Source: Bradyrhizobium huanghuaihaiense
Lineage (GTDB): Bacteria; Pseudomonadota; Alphaproteobacteria; Rhizobiales; Xanthobacteraceae
Direction: 5' to 3'
Length of the DNA stretch: 64,000 bases
Assembly (NCBI RefSeq): GCF_007830635.1
Contig: NZ_VLLA01000032.1
Coordinates: 1 to 64,000, forward strand
In this document: positions 19,305-27,939 of the stretch, in pieces
Position numbering within the stretch: position 1 is the stretch's first letter
How the letters are laid out: each line of letters opens with the position of its first letter
The notes under the pieces: generated by a model
The model's database searches: none
What the model saw: the letters and a program-made list of their open reading frames with translations, nothing else
Told to the model about the DNA's origin: nothing
Program-made: the position numbers and the translations under genes

Positions 19305-20915
19305 CTAACCCCTCGCCCGCAGCTCGCGCCGCAGCACCTTGCCCGTGGCCGTCATCGGCAGCGTCTCGGCGAATTCCACATAGCGCGGATATTCGTGCGC
19401 GGCGAGCTGCACCTTCACGAACTCCTGGATCTCGCGCGCGAGCGCGTCGCTGCCGGTAAAGCCCGGACGCAGCACGATCCACGCCTTGATCGACTCGGTA
19501 CGGATCGGATCGGGGATGCCGACCACGGCGGCCATGGCCACCGACGGATGCTTCATCAGCGTGTGCTCGATCTCGGAGGGGCCGACGCGATAGCCGGCGG
19601 TGGTGATGACGTCGTCCTCGCGGCTGACATACCAGAAATAGCCGTCCTCGTCCTGCACGCCGAGATCGCCGGTGAGCAGAAACTCGCCGGCATATTTCTT
19701 CGCCGTCGCCTCCGGATTGCGCCAATATTCGAGCATGGTGACGGGGCACGGCTGGCGCACGCCGATGATGCCGCGCTGGCTGCGCGGCAATTCCTCGCCC
19801 TTGTCGTTGACGATGCGGACATCGAAGCCCGGCGTCGCCTTGCCCATGGCACCGGGGCGGATCGGAAAGAGATTTGAGTTGCTGCCGATCACGAGGTTGC
19901 ACTCGGTCTGGCCGAACACTTCATGTGCGTCGATGCCAAAGGTCTCGCGCACCCATCCCAGCAATTCGCCGCCGAGGGATTCGCCGCCCGTAAAGATGCT
20001 GCGCAGCCTGACGCCGGGATGCTTCACGCCGGCCTGCCGCATCAGCTTCAGCGCGGTCGGCGGCAGGAAGACGTTGCGCACGGACAGATCGGCCATCATC
20101 TGCATCGCCGCCTGCGGCTCGAATTTTCGTGCGCGATGGCCGACCAGCGGGATGCCGTGATACCAGAACGCGAGCAGGCCGTTGACGAGGCCGCCGATCC
20201 AGGCCCAGTCGGCCGGCGTCCACATCAGATCGCCGGGCCGCGGCAGGAAGTTGTGACACATCTCCACATTCGGCAGATGGCCGAGCACGACGCGATGCGC
20301 ATGCAGCGCGCCCTTCGGATTGCCCGTGGTGCCCGAGGTGTAGATGATCAGCGCGGGATCGTCGGCCGAGGTGTCGACGTTTGCAAAATCCTCGGACGCG
20401 GTTTCGATCGCTGGCCAGAACGGCTTTGCGCCGGCGTGGACGGCGCCGCTCGTGACATAGATATCCTGCAAATAAGGCAGCCGATCGCGGATCTTCGTGA
20501 GCTTCTCCCAGCCGGCCTCATCGGTGATGATGGCTCTTGCCTGCGAATTCGACAGGCGGAATTCCAGCGCGTCCTCGCCGAACAGCGCAAACAGCGGGAT
20601 CGAGATCAGGCCGGAGCGGAACGCGGCCATATGCGCGATCGGCAGCTCCAGCGACTGCGACAGGAACACCGCGACGCGATCGCCGCGGACCAGCCCATCC
20701 GCCTTCAATACATTGGCGAAGCGGCGCGACATGTCCGCGACCTCGTCGAAGGAGGTGCGCGTGGTGACGCCGTTCTCGTCGACATAGATCAGCGCGAGAC
20801 GCCCGGTGCCGTCGGCATGGCGATCGCAGCACGCCTCCGCCATGTTGAAGCGCGCGGGGATGTCCCAGCGGAAGTTGCGATAGAGCTCGTCGTAGGTTGC
20901 GGCTTCGGTCAGCAT
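19305..20915 (-). CDS. AMP-forming acyl-CoA synthetase
   Basis: The 536-aa adenylate-forming enzyme activates a carboxylic acid as acyl-AMP, then acyl-CoA. Motifs: P-loop YTSGTTGNPKGALHAHR (about 195), EVFGQTECN (A5), LTGDLGVQDEDGYFWYVSRE (A7/A8 hinge) and the catalytic Lys in TATGKVLRREL. Overall pattern (FRWDIPARFNMAEACCDRHA start) resembles medium-chain AcsM-type synthetases, but benzoate-like substrates cannot be excluded. First gene of an operon with MarR, NTF2-like and membrane-protein genes. Confidence 0.92.
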   Translation of the reverse strand: MLTEAATYDELYRNFRWDIPARFNMAEACCDRHADGTGRLALIYVDENGVTTRTSFDEVADMSRRFANVLKADGLVRGDRVAVFLSQSLELPIAHMAAFRSGLISIPLFALFGEDALEFRLSNSQARAIITDEAGWEKLTKIRDRLPYLQDIYVTSGAVHAGAKPFWPAIETASEDFANVDTSADDPALIIYTSGTTGNPKGALHAHRVVLGHLPNVEMCHNFLPRPGDLMWTPADWAWIGGLVNGLLAFWYHGIPLVGHRARKFEPQAAMQMMADLSVRNVFLPPTALKLMRQAGVKHPGVRLRSIFTGGESLGGELLGWVRETFGIDAHEVFGQTECNLVIGSNSNLFPIRPGAMGKATPGFDVRIVNDKGEELPRSQRGIIGVRQPCPVTMLEYWRNPEATAKKYAGEFLLTGDLGVQDEDGYFWYVSREDDVITTAGYRVGPSEIEHTLMKHPSVAMAAVVGIPDPIRTESIKAWIVLRPGFTGSDALAREIQEFVKVQLAAHEYPRYVEFAETLPMTATGKVLRRELRARG

Positions 20916-20994
20916 CGGCTTGGTCGTCTTCCCGGTGTCTTGTTGTTATGACCCAGTGTAGAGCCGTGGGTGCTCGGGACAAGAGCCCCGCGGC

Positions 20995-21072
20995 GTCATT
21001 CGGGGCGATGCGCCAGCGTCGAACCCGGAATCTCGAGATTCCGGGTTCGCCCTTCGGGCGCCCCGGAATGAC
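20995..21072. repeat. Dispersed repeat, GTCATTC...GGAATGAC family, copy 2
   Basis: A 78-base version of the element seen at 13093 and 38595. It has AACCCGGAATCTCGAGATTC in the centre and GGGCGCCCCGGAATGAC at the right end. It separates the epoxide-hydrolase and acyl-CoA synthetase genes. Confidence 0.85.
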
Positions 21073-21078
21073 GACGCA

Positions 21079-22221
21079 CTAGGACCGCACCGTCGCGAAG
21101 AACTTCCTGACATCGCGCACGAACAGCTCCGGCTGCTCGAAGGCGGCGAAATGGCCACCCTTCTCCATCTCGCTCCAATGCGTGATGTTGTGAAAGTTCG
21201 GTTCCATCCAGCGCCGCACCGGCGTGATGATTTCCTTGGGGAACACCGCAACGCCCGTCGGCACCTTGACCACCGGCGTCGTGCGTCGCTTGCCGAAGCT
21301 CTCCCAATAGAGCCGCGCCGACGAGGTCGCCGTCTCCGTTGCCCAGTACAGCATGACGTTGTCGAGCAGCTCGTCCTTGCTGAAGATGTTTTCGGGATGG
21401 CCGTCGCAATCGGTCCAGGCCCAGAATTTTTCCAGGATCCAGGCCGCCTGCCCGCTCGGCGAATCCGTCAGGCCATAGCCGAGCGTCTGCGGCCGCGTCG
21501 ACTGCTGTTTCGAATAGCCGGAGTCGAGATCGACATAGTGCTTGAGGCCGGCGAGCGCGCGCTTCTCCTCCGCCGTCGGCTCGCCCTCGACCTTCGGCGC
21601 CGCGTTGAAGGCGAGCGTGATGTGGATGCCGGCACAGTGCTCGGCATCCTGCGCGCCGAGCGAGGTCGTCACCGCCGAGCCCCAGTCACCGCCTTGCGCG
21701 CCGTAACGCGCATAGCCGAGCACGTCCATCAGCTTCACCCAGGTCGCCGCGATGCGGTCGACACCCCAACCGGTACTCTTCGGCTTGGCGGAGAAGCCGA
21801 AGCCCGGCAGCGACGGACAGATCACGTGAAAGGCATCCGCAGGATTGCCGCCATGCGCGACGGGATCGACCAGCGGCGCGATCACCTTGTGGAATTCGAC
21901 GATCGAGCCGGGCCAGCCATGGGTGATGATCAGCGGCAGCGCGTTCGGCTCTTTCGAACGCACATGCAGAAAGTGGATGTCGAGCCCGTCGATCTCGGTG
22001 GTGAATTGCTCGAAGCGATTGAGCTTTGCCTCGCGGGCGCGCCAGTCGTAGCCGCTCGCCCAGTAGGTACAAATCTCCTGGATCCATTTCAGCGGCGCGC
22101 CCTGGCTCCAGTTGTCAACCAGCTCCGCCTCCGGCCAGCGGGTTCGGGCGAGGCGCGATTTGAGATCAGCGAGGATGTCGTCGCTGATGGCGATGCGAAA
22201 CGGATTGATGGCGGCGGTCAT
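21079..22221 (-). CDS. Epoxide hydrolase (EHN-type alpha/beta hydrolase)
   Basis: The 380-aa protein has the N-terminal lid domain of microsomal-type epoxide hydrolases (FRIAISDDILADLKSRLART, WPEAELVDNWSQGAP). The hydrolase core carries HGWPGSIVEF and the nucleophile Asp in QGGDWGSAV. The catalytic His region near the C-terminus is HWSEMEKGGHFAAFEQPELF. It opens epoxides to diols; the substrate is unknown. The ATG at 22221 follows GGGAGG; the longer frame would translate a dispersed repeat. Monocistronic. Confidence 0.92.
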   Translation of the reverse strand: MTAAINPFRIAISDDILADLKSRLARTRWPEAELVDNWSQGAPLKWIQEICTYWASGYDWRAREAKLNRFEQFTTEIDGLDIHFLHVRSKEPNALPLIITHGWPGSIVEFHKVIAPLVDPVAHGGNPADAFHVICPSLPGFGFSAKPKSTGWGVDRIAATWVKLMDVLGYARYGAQGGDWGSAVTTSLGAQDAEHCAGIHITLAFNAAPKVEGEPTAEEKRALAGLKHYVDLDSGYSKQQSTRPQTLGYGLTDSPSGQAAWILEKFWAWTDCDGHPENIFSKDELLDNVMLYWATETATSSARLYWESFGKRRTTPVVKVPTGVAVFPKEIITPVRRWMEPNFHNITHWSEMEKGGHFAAFEQPELFVRDVRKFFATVRS

Positions 22222-22286
22222 CGGTTGCCTCCCCGATTTTCTTGTACAGAGAGTAGACCGAACTGATGCCGCATCAAAGGTGCCCA

Positions 22287-22443
22287 TCCTCCCCTGGAGG
22301 GGGAGGATCGGTTCGCATAGAGCGAAGCGGCATGCGGACCGAGGTGGGGTGACAGTCTCTCCATGGAAGCGCTGCCCGAGCGGAGAGATCACCCCACCCC
22401 GCTCGCGCTACGCGCGATCGACCCTCCCCCTCCAGGGGAGGGT
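22287..22443. repeat. Dispersed repeat, CCTCCCCTGGAGGGGGAGG family, copy 1
   Basis: A 157-base inverted element: outer arms CCTCCCCTGGAGGGGGAGG and CCCTCCCCCTCCAGGGGAGG, inner arms GAGGTGGGGTGA and TCACCCCACCCCGC. The copy at 37857-38016 has the same layout. It lies between the yqeY-like and epoxide hydrolase genes. Confidence 0.85.
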
Positions 22444-22452
22444 AAGGACAGC

Positions 22453-22908
22453 CTAGCCCGACAGCGCGGCCTTCACCAAACCGGACGCCTTGCCGAAATC
22501 CATCTGTCCCGCGTATTTCGCGCGCAGCACGGCGATCACCTTGCCCATGTCCTTCATGCCGGCGGCGCCGGTTTCAGCGATCGCGTCCGCGATCGCCTTC
22601 TTCACCTCGTCCTCGGACATCTGCTTCGGCAAATACGCCGAGATCACCTCGATCTCCTCGCGCTCCTGCTTGGCGAGCTCAGCGCGGCCGCCCTTGTCGT
22701 AGAGCTCGACCGCTTCCTGGCGCTGCTTGATCATCTTCTGCAGCACCGCGAGCAAATCGGCGTCCGACAGCGGCGGCTTGCCCTGCCCGCGCGCGTCGAT
22801 GTCGGCGTTCTTGATGGTCGAGTTGACCATGCGCAGCGTGGACAGCTTGCGCTCGTCCTTGGCCTTCATGGCCTCCTTGACCGCATTGTTGATGTCGTCG
22901 CGCAGCAT
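22453..22908 (-). CDS. GatB/YqeY domain protein
   Basis: The 151-aa protein covers the whole YqeY family: LRDDINNAVKEAMKAKDERK at the N-terminus, LSTLRMVNSTIKNADIDARG, then ISAYLPKQMSEDEVKKAI and DMGKVIAVLRAKYAGQMDFG near the C-terminus. The domain matches the tail of GatB, the tRNA-binding part of amidotransferases; the stand-alone role is unsettled. In relatives this gene commonly lies between carA and dnaG. Here it is still divergent from carA, with a hydrolase gene in between. Confidence 0.93.
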   Translation of the reverse strand: MLRDDINNAVKEAMKAKDERKLSTLRMVNSTIKNADIDARGQGKPPLSDADLLAVLQKMIKQRQEAVELYDKGGRAELAKQEREEIEVISAYLPKQMSEDEVKKAIADAIAETGAAGMKDMGKVIAVLRAKYAGQMDFGKASGLVKAALSG

Positions 22909-22968
22909 GATCGTGATCCCTTCGAATATATGACGCCTGATCTAGGCCGTTTGCGGCCTCCACACAAC

Positions 22969-23670
22969 CTAACTCGCGAGCCATTCGGTGAGCGCCCGCG
23001 CTGTCGCTTCCGGCTGTTCCGGCTGCGGCAGGTGCCCGCAGCGATCGAGGATCACGAGCCGTGCGCCGGCGATGCTATCGGCCATCTCCTTCGAGAACGC
23101 GTTGGGGATGGTGTTGTCCTGATCGCCCGTCAGCACCAGCGTTGGGCATGTGATCCTCGCCAGCGTCGGACGTGAGTCCACCCGCGCGATGATCGCGGTC
23201 TGCTGCCGCAAATAGCCCTCGACGCCGACGTCCTCGCCCTGCTCGTGCACGAGCTGGCGGATGCTTGCATCGTCACGGCGCGAAGGGTGCACCAGTTCTG
23301 GAAACATCTCCTCGCGCGCCGCGCGAAGCTCGCCGCGCCTGGCGCGCTCCATCAGGCCGCGCCGGCGCGCGGTCGCCTGCGGCGTGTCGGGCCGGGCCTG
23401 GGTGTTGATCAGCGCAAGCTTCAAAACCCGCTCGGGCGCCTGGCGCATGATCTCGAGCGCGATGTAGCCGCCCATGGAATGTCCGCCGAGTGCGAAGCGC
23501 GGCGGGGCCTCGCCCAGGACCCGGGCGGCGATCGCCGCCATGCTGTCATCGCGGATATGGTTGGCAATCATCACCGGACCGAACCGCCACAAGGCAGGGA
23601 GTACCGGGGCGTAGATTCGGGCCGAGGAGGCCAACCCCGGAACCAGCAGAAGCGGGGTAGTCTGGTCCAT
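22969..23670 (-). CDS. Alpha/beta hydrolase
   Basis: 233-aa serine hydrolase with the nucleophile elbow LGGHSMGGYIALEI (Ser about 90), acid residue in TGDQDNTIPNAFS and catalytic His in DRCGHLPQPEQP. The N-terminus LLLVPGLASSARIYAPVLPA is the oxyanion region. Small single-domain esterase or lactonase type; substrate unknown. Divergent from carA and upstream of yqeY on the same strand with a 60-base gap. Confidence 0.9.
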   Translation of the reverse strand: MDQTTPLLLVPGLASSARIYAPVLPALWRFGPVMIANHIRDDSMAAIAARVLGEAPPRFALGGHSMGGYIALEIMRQAPERVLKLALINTQARPDTPQATARRRGLMERARRGELRAAREEMFPELVHPSRRDDASIRQLVHEQGEDVGVEGYLRQQTAIIARVDSRPTLARITCPTLVLTGDQDNTIPNAFSKEMADSIAGARLVILDRCGHLPQPEQPEATARALTEWLAS

Positions 23671-23816
23671 TATTGCCTCGCAAGCCCCTCAAATTGCCGG
23701 AAATTGTGCGGCCGAGCTTAAGTGGCCGAGACCGGCTGTCAAATATGCAAAAACGCATGTGAATCGGCCCCCTCCCGCTTTGACGGGCGCGCGCGGGGGG
23801 CTTATGAAGCGGGCTC

Positions 23817-25007
23817 ATGACACAACATGACAACGATCCCGCTTGGCCGGACCATAAACCGACCGCGCTCCTCGTGCTTGCCGATGGCACGGTGCTCGAA
23901 GGCTTTGGTCTCGGCGCCGAGGGCCACGCCGTTGGCGAGGTCTGCTTCAACACCGCGATGACCGGCTATGAGGAGATCCTCACCGATCCCTCCTATGCCG
24001 GCCAGCTCATCACCTTCACCTTCCCGCATATCGGCAATGTCGGTACCAACGAGGAAGACATCGAGACGGTGAACATGGCCGCGACGCCCGGCGCGCGCGG
24101 CGTGATCCTGCGCACCGCGATCACCGATCCCTCGAACTACCGCGCCACCAAGCATCTCGATGCCTGGCTGAAGGCGCGCGGCATCATCGGCCTTTCCGGC
24201 ATCGACACCCGCGCCCTGACCGCGCTGATCCGCAGCAAGGGCATGCCCAATGCCGTGATCGTGCATTCCAAGACCGGCGAGTTCGACCTGCATGGCCTCA
24301 AGGAGGAAGCGCGCGAATGGCCCGGCCTCGAAGGCATGGACCTCGTGCCGATGGTCACGAGCGGCCAGCGCTTCATCTGGGACGAGACGCCGTGGCTGTG
24401 GGACAAGGGCTTTGGCCGGCAGGAGAAGCCCGAGTTCAACGTCGTCGCCATCGACTACGGCATCAAGCGCAACATCTTGCGCCTGCTCGCCGGCGTCGGC
24501 TGCAAGGTGACCGTGGTGCCGGCGACGACCTCGTCCGAAGACATTCTGGCGATGAAGCCGGACGGCGTGTTCCTGTCCAACGGCCCGGGCGATCCGGCCG
24601 CGACCGGCAAGTACGCGGTGCCTGTCATCCAGGACGTCATCAAGTCGGGCACACCGACCTTCGGGATCTGCCTTGGCCACCAGATGCTCGGCCTCGCGGT
24701 CGGCGCCAGAACCAAGAAGATGCATCAGGGCCATCACGGCGCCAATCACCCGGTGAAGGACGAGACCACCGGCAAGGTCGAGATCACCTCGATGAACCAC
24801 GGCTTTGCCGTGGACGAGAAGACGTTGCCGAAGGGCGCGACGCAGACCCACATCTCGCTGTTCGACGGCTCCAATTGCGGTATCCAGCTCGACGGCAAGC
24901 CGGTGTTCTCGGTGCAGTATCACCCCGAGGCCTCACCGGGCCCGCGCGACTCGCACTATCTGTTCCAGCGTTTTGCCGATCTGATGCGGCAGAAGAAGAG
25001 CGCGTAA
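23817..25007 (+). CDS. carA: Carbamoyl-phosphate synthase small subunit (glutaminase)
   Basis: The 396-aa subunit hydrolyses glutamine and passes ammonia to CarB for carbamoyl phosphate, used in pyrimidine and arginine synthesis. The N-terminal swivel domain has GEVCFNTAMTGYEEILTDPS. The class I amidotransferase domain carries the nucleophile Cys in FGICLGHQML, the GNGPGDP-like loop SNGPGDPAATG and the His-Glu pair in VQYHPEASPGP. It is about 4.3 kb upstream of carB, separated by several unrelated genes. Confidence 0.97.
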   Translation: MTQHDNDPAWPDHKPTALLVLADGTVLEGFGLGAEGHAVGEVCFNTAMTGYEEILTDPSYAGQLITFTFPHIGNVGTNEEDIETVNMAATPGARGVILRTAITDPSNYRATKHLDAWLKARGIIGLSGIDTRALTALIRSKGMPNAVIVHSKTGEFDLHGLKEEAREWPGLEGMDLVPMVTSGQRFIWDETPWLWDKGFGRQEKPEFNVVAIDYGIKRNILRLLAGVGCKVTVVPATTSSEDILAMKPDGVFLSNGPGDPAATGKYAVPVIQDVIKSGTPTFGICLGHQMLGLAVGARTKKMHQGHHGANHPVKDETTGKVEITSMNHGFAVDEKTLPKGATQTHISLFDGSNCGIQLDGKPVFSVQYHPEASPGPRDSHYLFQRFADLMRQKKSA

Positions 25008-25020
25008 GACTCACTCCGGC

Positions 25021-25188
25021 TCTCGTGCCCCGGGCGCAGTGCCATAGCGCGTCGAAGACGCGCGTGAACGCGCTTTAGACGCCGCGCTTCGCGGCGTGAT
25101 GCGCTGCTGAACCGGGGCCCACGCCAGCCTCTGGGTCCCGGCTCTGCGACGCAGCGTTGCACGCTGCATCGCGTCCGGGACACGAGAG
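25021..25188. repeat. Complex intergenic inverted-repeat block
   Basis: Outer arms TCTCGTGCCCCGG (25021) and CCGGGACACGAGA (ending 25187) are nearly complementary. Within lie CGCGTC/GACGCG, GACGCCGCG/CGCGGCGT and CCGGGGCCC. It fills the gap between carA and the cupin gene and codes for nothing credible. Confidence 0.7.
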
Positions 25189-25244
25189 GAACGCGCTGCG
25201 GCAACGCCAGTTGATCCCTGCTAGTCTTGCGCAGGAGCCCTGCC

Positions 25245-25769
25245 ATGCCCGTCGTCCGCGACAAGGCCGAGCCGCTCGCCATCGTTTTCGAGGATGACGG
25301 GCTCGTGCCGAACAACATCCTTCCGTTCCTGGTCTACCAGGGCGCGGTGAAGCTCGATCCGAAGCAGCCGGAAGAGACCGTCGAAAACCTATTCGAAGAG
25401 AACGGATGGGGTGGGACGTGGCGCAACGGCGTCTACGACTATCTGCACTATCACGCGACGGTGCATGAGGTGCTCGGCGTTGCGCGCGGCAGCGCCCGCG
25501 TCCGCTTCGGCGGCGACCACGGCCAGGAGCTGGATATCAAGGCCGGCGATGTCGCGATCCTGCCGGCCGGCACCGGGCATCAGTGCATCAAGGCGAGCGA
25601 TGATTTCTGCATCATCGGCGCCTACCCGCCAGGCAGCAAGATGGAGGTCACGCGCGCGACGCCGGAGAACCACGCGAAAGCGCTGAAGACGATTCCAGAG
25701 GTCGCGCTGCCGCCCGCTGATCCCGTGACGGGGAAGGATGGCGCGCTGATGCGGTTGTGGGGGAGTTAG
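25245..25769 (+). CDS. YjlB-like cupin protein
   Basis: A 174-aa single-domain cupin with metal-binding motif 1 in YHYHATVHEVLGVARGSARV-type arrangement (LHYHATVHEVLG, then GSARVRFGGDHG) and motif 2 in AILPAGTGHQCI. The ATG at 25245 has GCAGGAG eight bases upstream; the longer frame from TTG at 25227 would remove that site. Function of this cupin group is unknown. Flanked on both sides by dispersed repeats. Confidence 0.85.
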   Translation: MPVVRDKAEPLAIVFEDDGLVPNNILPFLVYQGAVKLDPKQPEETVENLFEENGWGGTWRNGVYDYLHYHATVHEVLGVARGSARVRFGGDHGQELDIKAGDVAILPAGTGHQCIKASDDFCIIGAYPPGSKMEVTRATPENHAKALKTIPEVALPPADPVTGKDGALMRLWGS

Positions 25770-25793
25770 CGGCGCTCATTCAACAAACTCCAC

Positions 25794-25915
25794 CGTCGTC
25801 CCGGCGCAGGCCGGGACCCATACTCCTCAGACGGGGTTATGGCGCGAGATGGTCATGACCTATCTTCGCCAAACTGGCTTTTGTGGTTATGGGTCCCGGC
25901 CTGCGCCGGGACGAC
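25794..25915. repeat. Dispersed repeat with ends CGTCCCGGCGCAGGCCGGGACCC
   Basis: A 122-base element with hairpin arms GTCCCGGCGCAGGCCGGGAC at both ends in mirror form. It is the same family as 6326-6464. It separates the convergent cupin and Dps genes. Confidence 0.8.
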
Positions 25916-25936
25916 AATGTTGATGCAGCTCGGCCC

Positions 25937-26461
25937 TTACGCCGCGTTGCTGCCTTCCTGCCGGGTTGCCTCGAACAGAAACCACGTCCGCCGCTCGGTC
26001 TCGTCGATGAAGATCTCAAGGATGCTGGCGCTGGCGACGTCGCCGGCCTCGTCGCAGACGTCGTGCGCCTTGCGCATCGCGGCTGCAACGTGCTTGTTGT
26101 CCTGCATCAGCTCGCGCAGCATTTCGCGCGGCGGGACGTAGTCCTCGTTGTTGTCCTTGATGGTCTGGAGCTTTGCGACCTGGCCGATCGACTTCAGCGT
26201 GGTGCCGCCGATCTTGCGGACGCGCTCGGCGAGCTGGTCGGTGGTGGCGAATATCTGGTCCGACTGCTCGTCGAGCAGCAGATGGTAGTCCCGGAAGTGC
26301 CGGCCGCTGACGTGCCAGTGGAAATTCTTGGTCTTTAGATACAGTGCGAACGCGTCGGCCAGAAGCACGTTCAGTGACTCCGAGACCTTCTTGACCCCGT
26401 CGGCCGACAGATCGGTGGGGGTGTCGAGATCGGGCGAGACCTTGTTGTTGGTTTTGCTCAC
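25937..26461 (-). CDS. dps: Dps/ferritin-like DNA-protection protein
   Basis: The 174-aa four-helix protein has the Dps ferroxidase ligands at the dimer interface: KTKNFHWHVSGRHFRDYHLL (His) and LLDEQSDQIFATTDQLAERV (Asp/Glu). It stores iron, detoxifies peroxide and may coat DNA in stationary phase. A GTG start at 26461 is chosen because AGGAAGG lies seven bases upstream; a longer frame to 26509 has no such site. A perfect 14-base palindrome (26492-26505) sits in the divergent gap to the methyltransferase gene. Confidence 0.92.
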   Translation of the reverse strand: MSKTNNKVSPDLDTPTDLSADGVKKVSESLNVLLADAFALYLKTKNFHWHVSGRHFRDYHLLLDEQSDQIFATTDQLAERVRKIGGTTLKSIGQVAKLQTIKDNNEDYVPPREMLRELMQDNKHVAAAMRKAHDVCDEAGDVASASILEIFIDETERRTWFLFEATRQEGSNAA

Positions 26462-26491
26462 GGGAAACCTTCCTGTTAGGACGCGGACATT

Positions 26492-26505
26492 GACGGCGCG
26501 CCGTC
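26492..26505. promoter_or_regulatory. Perfect palindrome GACGGCGCGCCGTC
   Basis: It lies in the 110-base divergent region between dps and the methyltransferase gene. It could be an operator, or simply a GC-rich chance palindrome; no promoter boxes next to it are convincing. Confidence 0.3.
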
Positions 26506-26571
26506 GCACCCCTAACGCAAGACGGGCAGCGCCGGTTCCTGTCCAGGAACCGCTGGGACCTTCGAAACGCC

Positions 26572-27273
26572 ATGGACGATTGGATCGATTATTACGACTC
26601 GACGCACACGATCTATGTCAGCAAGCTGCATCGCGACTTGCACTTCCAGATCATTGCGCGGGACATCATCGGCTACATCACCTCGCCCGAGGCGACCGTG
26701 CTCGATTACGCCTGCGGCGAGGCGCTGTCGGCGAACCAGGTGGCGGCCGCCTGCGGCAAGCTGATCCTGGCCGAACCGGCGCCGGGCGTGCGCGGCCGGC
26801 TGATCGCGCGGTTCGCCCCCAACACCAAGATCCGCGTCCGCTCGCTCGACGATGTCCGCAAGATGCAGGACCAGTCCGTCGATCTCGTGGTGATGAACTC
26901 GGTCGCGCAATACATGACGGGCGAGGAGCTCGACGCCGCGCTGATCAATATCCGGCGATTGCTGACGCCGTCCGGGAAGCTGGTGCTCGGCGACATCCTT
27001 CAGCCCCAAGTCGGCATGTTCAGGGACGTGATTGCGCTGCTCGGCTTCGGCCTGCGTCACGGCTTCCTGAAGGACGCGCTGATCGGGCTGATCAGCACCG
27101 CGCTGTCGGATTACCGTCAGCTGCGCTCGAAGATCGGGCTGCAGCGCTACAGCGAGGACGAGATCACTGCGAAGCTGAAGGCCGCCGGCTTCGCGGTCCA
27201 GCGCGCCCATACCAATATCGGCCACAATCGCTGGCGCATGACCTTCATCGCACGGCCGCCACTGGTTCGTTAA
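26572..27273 (+). CDS. Class I SAM-dependent methyltransferase
   Basis: 233 aa. The SAM-binding strand-loop is VLDYACGEALSANQVAAACG, with the acidic residue at the end of strand 2 in LILAEPAPGVRGR. Motif IV region VDLVVMNSVAQYMTGEELD and post-motif LTPSGKLVLGDIL fit small-molecule or lipid methyltransferases of the Methyltransf_11 kind. The N-terminus DWIDYYDSTHTIYVSKLHRD is unusual and may bind the acceptor. Substrate unknown. Monocistronic; ends 55 bases before the tRNA-like element. Confidence 0.87.
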   Translation: MDDWIDYYDSTHTIYVSKLHRDLHFQIIARDIIGYITSPEATVLDYACGEALSANQVAAACGKLILAEPAPGVRGRLIARFAPNTKIRVRSLDDVRKMQDQSVDLVVMNSVAQYMTGEELDAALINIRRLLTPSGKLVLGDILQPQVGMFRDVIALLGFGLRHGFLKDALIGLISTALSDYRQLRSKIGLQRYSEDEITAKLKAAGFAVQRAHTNIGHNRWRMTFIARPPLVR

Positions 27274-27327
27274 GCATAACAATTAGCCGTTGTAGCTTGT
27301 CGCAGTGCAATCGGTAATGTCCGCGCC

Positions 27328-27403
27328 GGCCCGGTGGCGGAAGCGTTTACGCGAGGGCGGTGCAACGCTCTTCATCCTGGTTCAAATCCAGGCCGGGTCT
27401 CCA
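27328..27403 (+). tRNA. tRNA-Cys-like element with 8-base anticodon loop
   Basis: 76 bases fit tRNA numbering end to end. Acceptor GGCCCGG/CCGGGTC (one G-U), U8, D stem GCG/CGC with A14 and G18, perfect T arm CCTGG-TTCAAAT-CCAGG, U73 and encoded CCA. The best anticodon stem is AGGGC/GCTCT, leaving the loop GGTGCAAC: eight bases, with GCA after a U. GCA plus U73 are Cys identity elements. G19 is replaced by U and the variable loop is four bases. A weak promoter (TTGTAG, 19 bases, TAATGT at 27315) would start transcription about one base before it. It could be a pseudogene or a frameshift-type tRNA. Worked out by eye. Confidence 0.55.
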
Positions 27404-27509
27404 GCCTTCGCTGGCTGCGCCAGCTTCGGCTGGGCAAGCCCTATCGTGCGAAGGCTGCCTCGGCGAAGCCCGAAGGGCGAAGACGGGCACGCTTCGGCGC
27501 GCAACCGTC

Positions 27510-27887
27510 TCATTTTCGGTCAACCTCGACCAATTCGCAGCCGGACACGAGCGGCAGCCGGTCGGCATCCTTGGCTGCGGAGCTGAGCACGGCGTCGAGC
27601 AGGCCCGGGAAGCGCGCCTCCAGATCCTCACGGCGCAACCGCATGAAGCGGTTTGTGCCCGCCACGCGGGTCCGCATCAGGCCGCAGTCGCGCAGCTTGG
27701 CGAAGTGATAGGCGAGGTTCGACTTGCCGCTGAGCGCGCTGAAGTCGCTGCAGCGGAGTTCGCTGCTGACACGTTCCTGCTGGGCGAGCTGGTAAACGAT
27801 CGCCAAACGGATCGGATCGCTCAGGCAATCCAGGACCATCGGCAGCTCGATCTGCTCGCGGGTGGGATGGTGGGGTGTGCGGCTCAT
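27510..27887 (-). CDS. ArsR-family transcriptional regulator
   Basis: 125-aa winged-helix regulator: PMVLDCLSDPIRLAIVYQLA, a recognition region in LSGKSNLAYHFAKLRDCGLM and wing RVAGTNRFMRLRREDLE. It lacks a Cys-rich metal site apart from single Cys residues. The ATG at 27887 is chosen; the longer frame runs into one of the operators. It is divergent from the MFS exporter, and two GTTCAAT-N4-type palindromes lie between them, so it very likely represses both itself and the exporter. Confidence 0.88.
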   Translation of the reverse strand: MSRTPHHPTREQIELPMVLDCLSDPIRLAIVYQLAQQERVSSELRCSDFSALSGKSNLAYHFAKLRDCGLMRTRVAGTNRFMRLRREDLEARFPGLLDAVLSSAAKDADRLPLVSGCELVEVDRK

Positions 27888-27918
27888 GGTCCGAAAATCA
27901 TAGCGATGCGGCCGCAAT

Positions 27919-27936
27919 GTTCAATAGTTCTTGAAC
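27919..27936. promoter_or_regulatory. ArsR operator copy 1 (GTTCAAT-AGTT-CTTGAAC)
   Basis: Seven-base arms with a four-base spacer and one mismatch, lying just upstream of the ArsR start codon. It matches the perfect copy at 27967 in layout and bases. Confidence 0.65.
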
Positions 27937-27939
27937 CAA

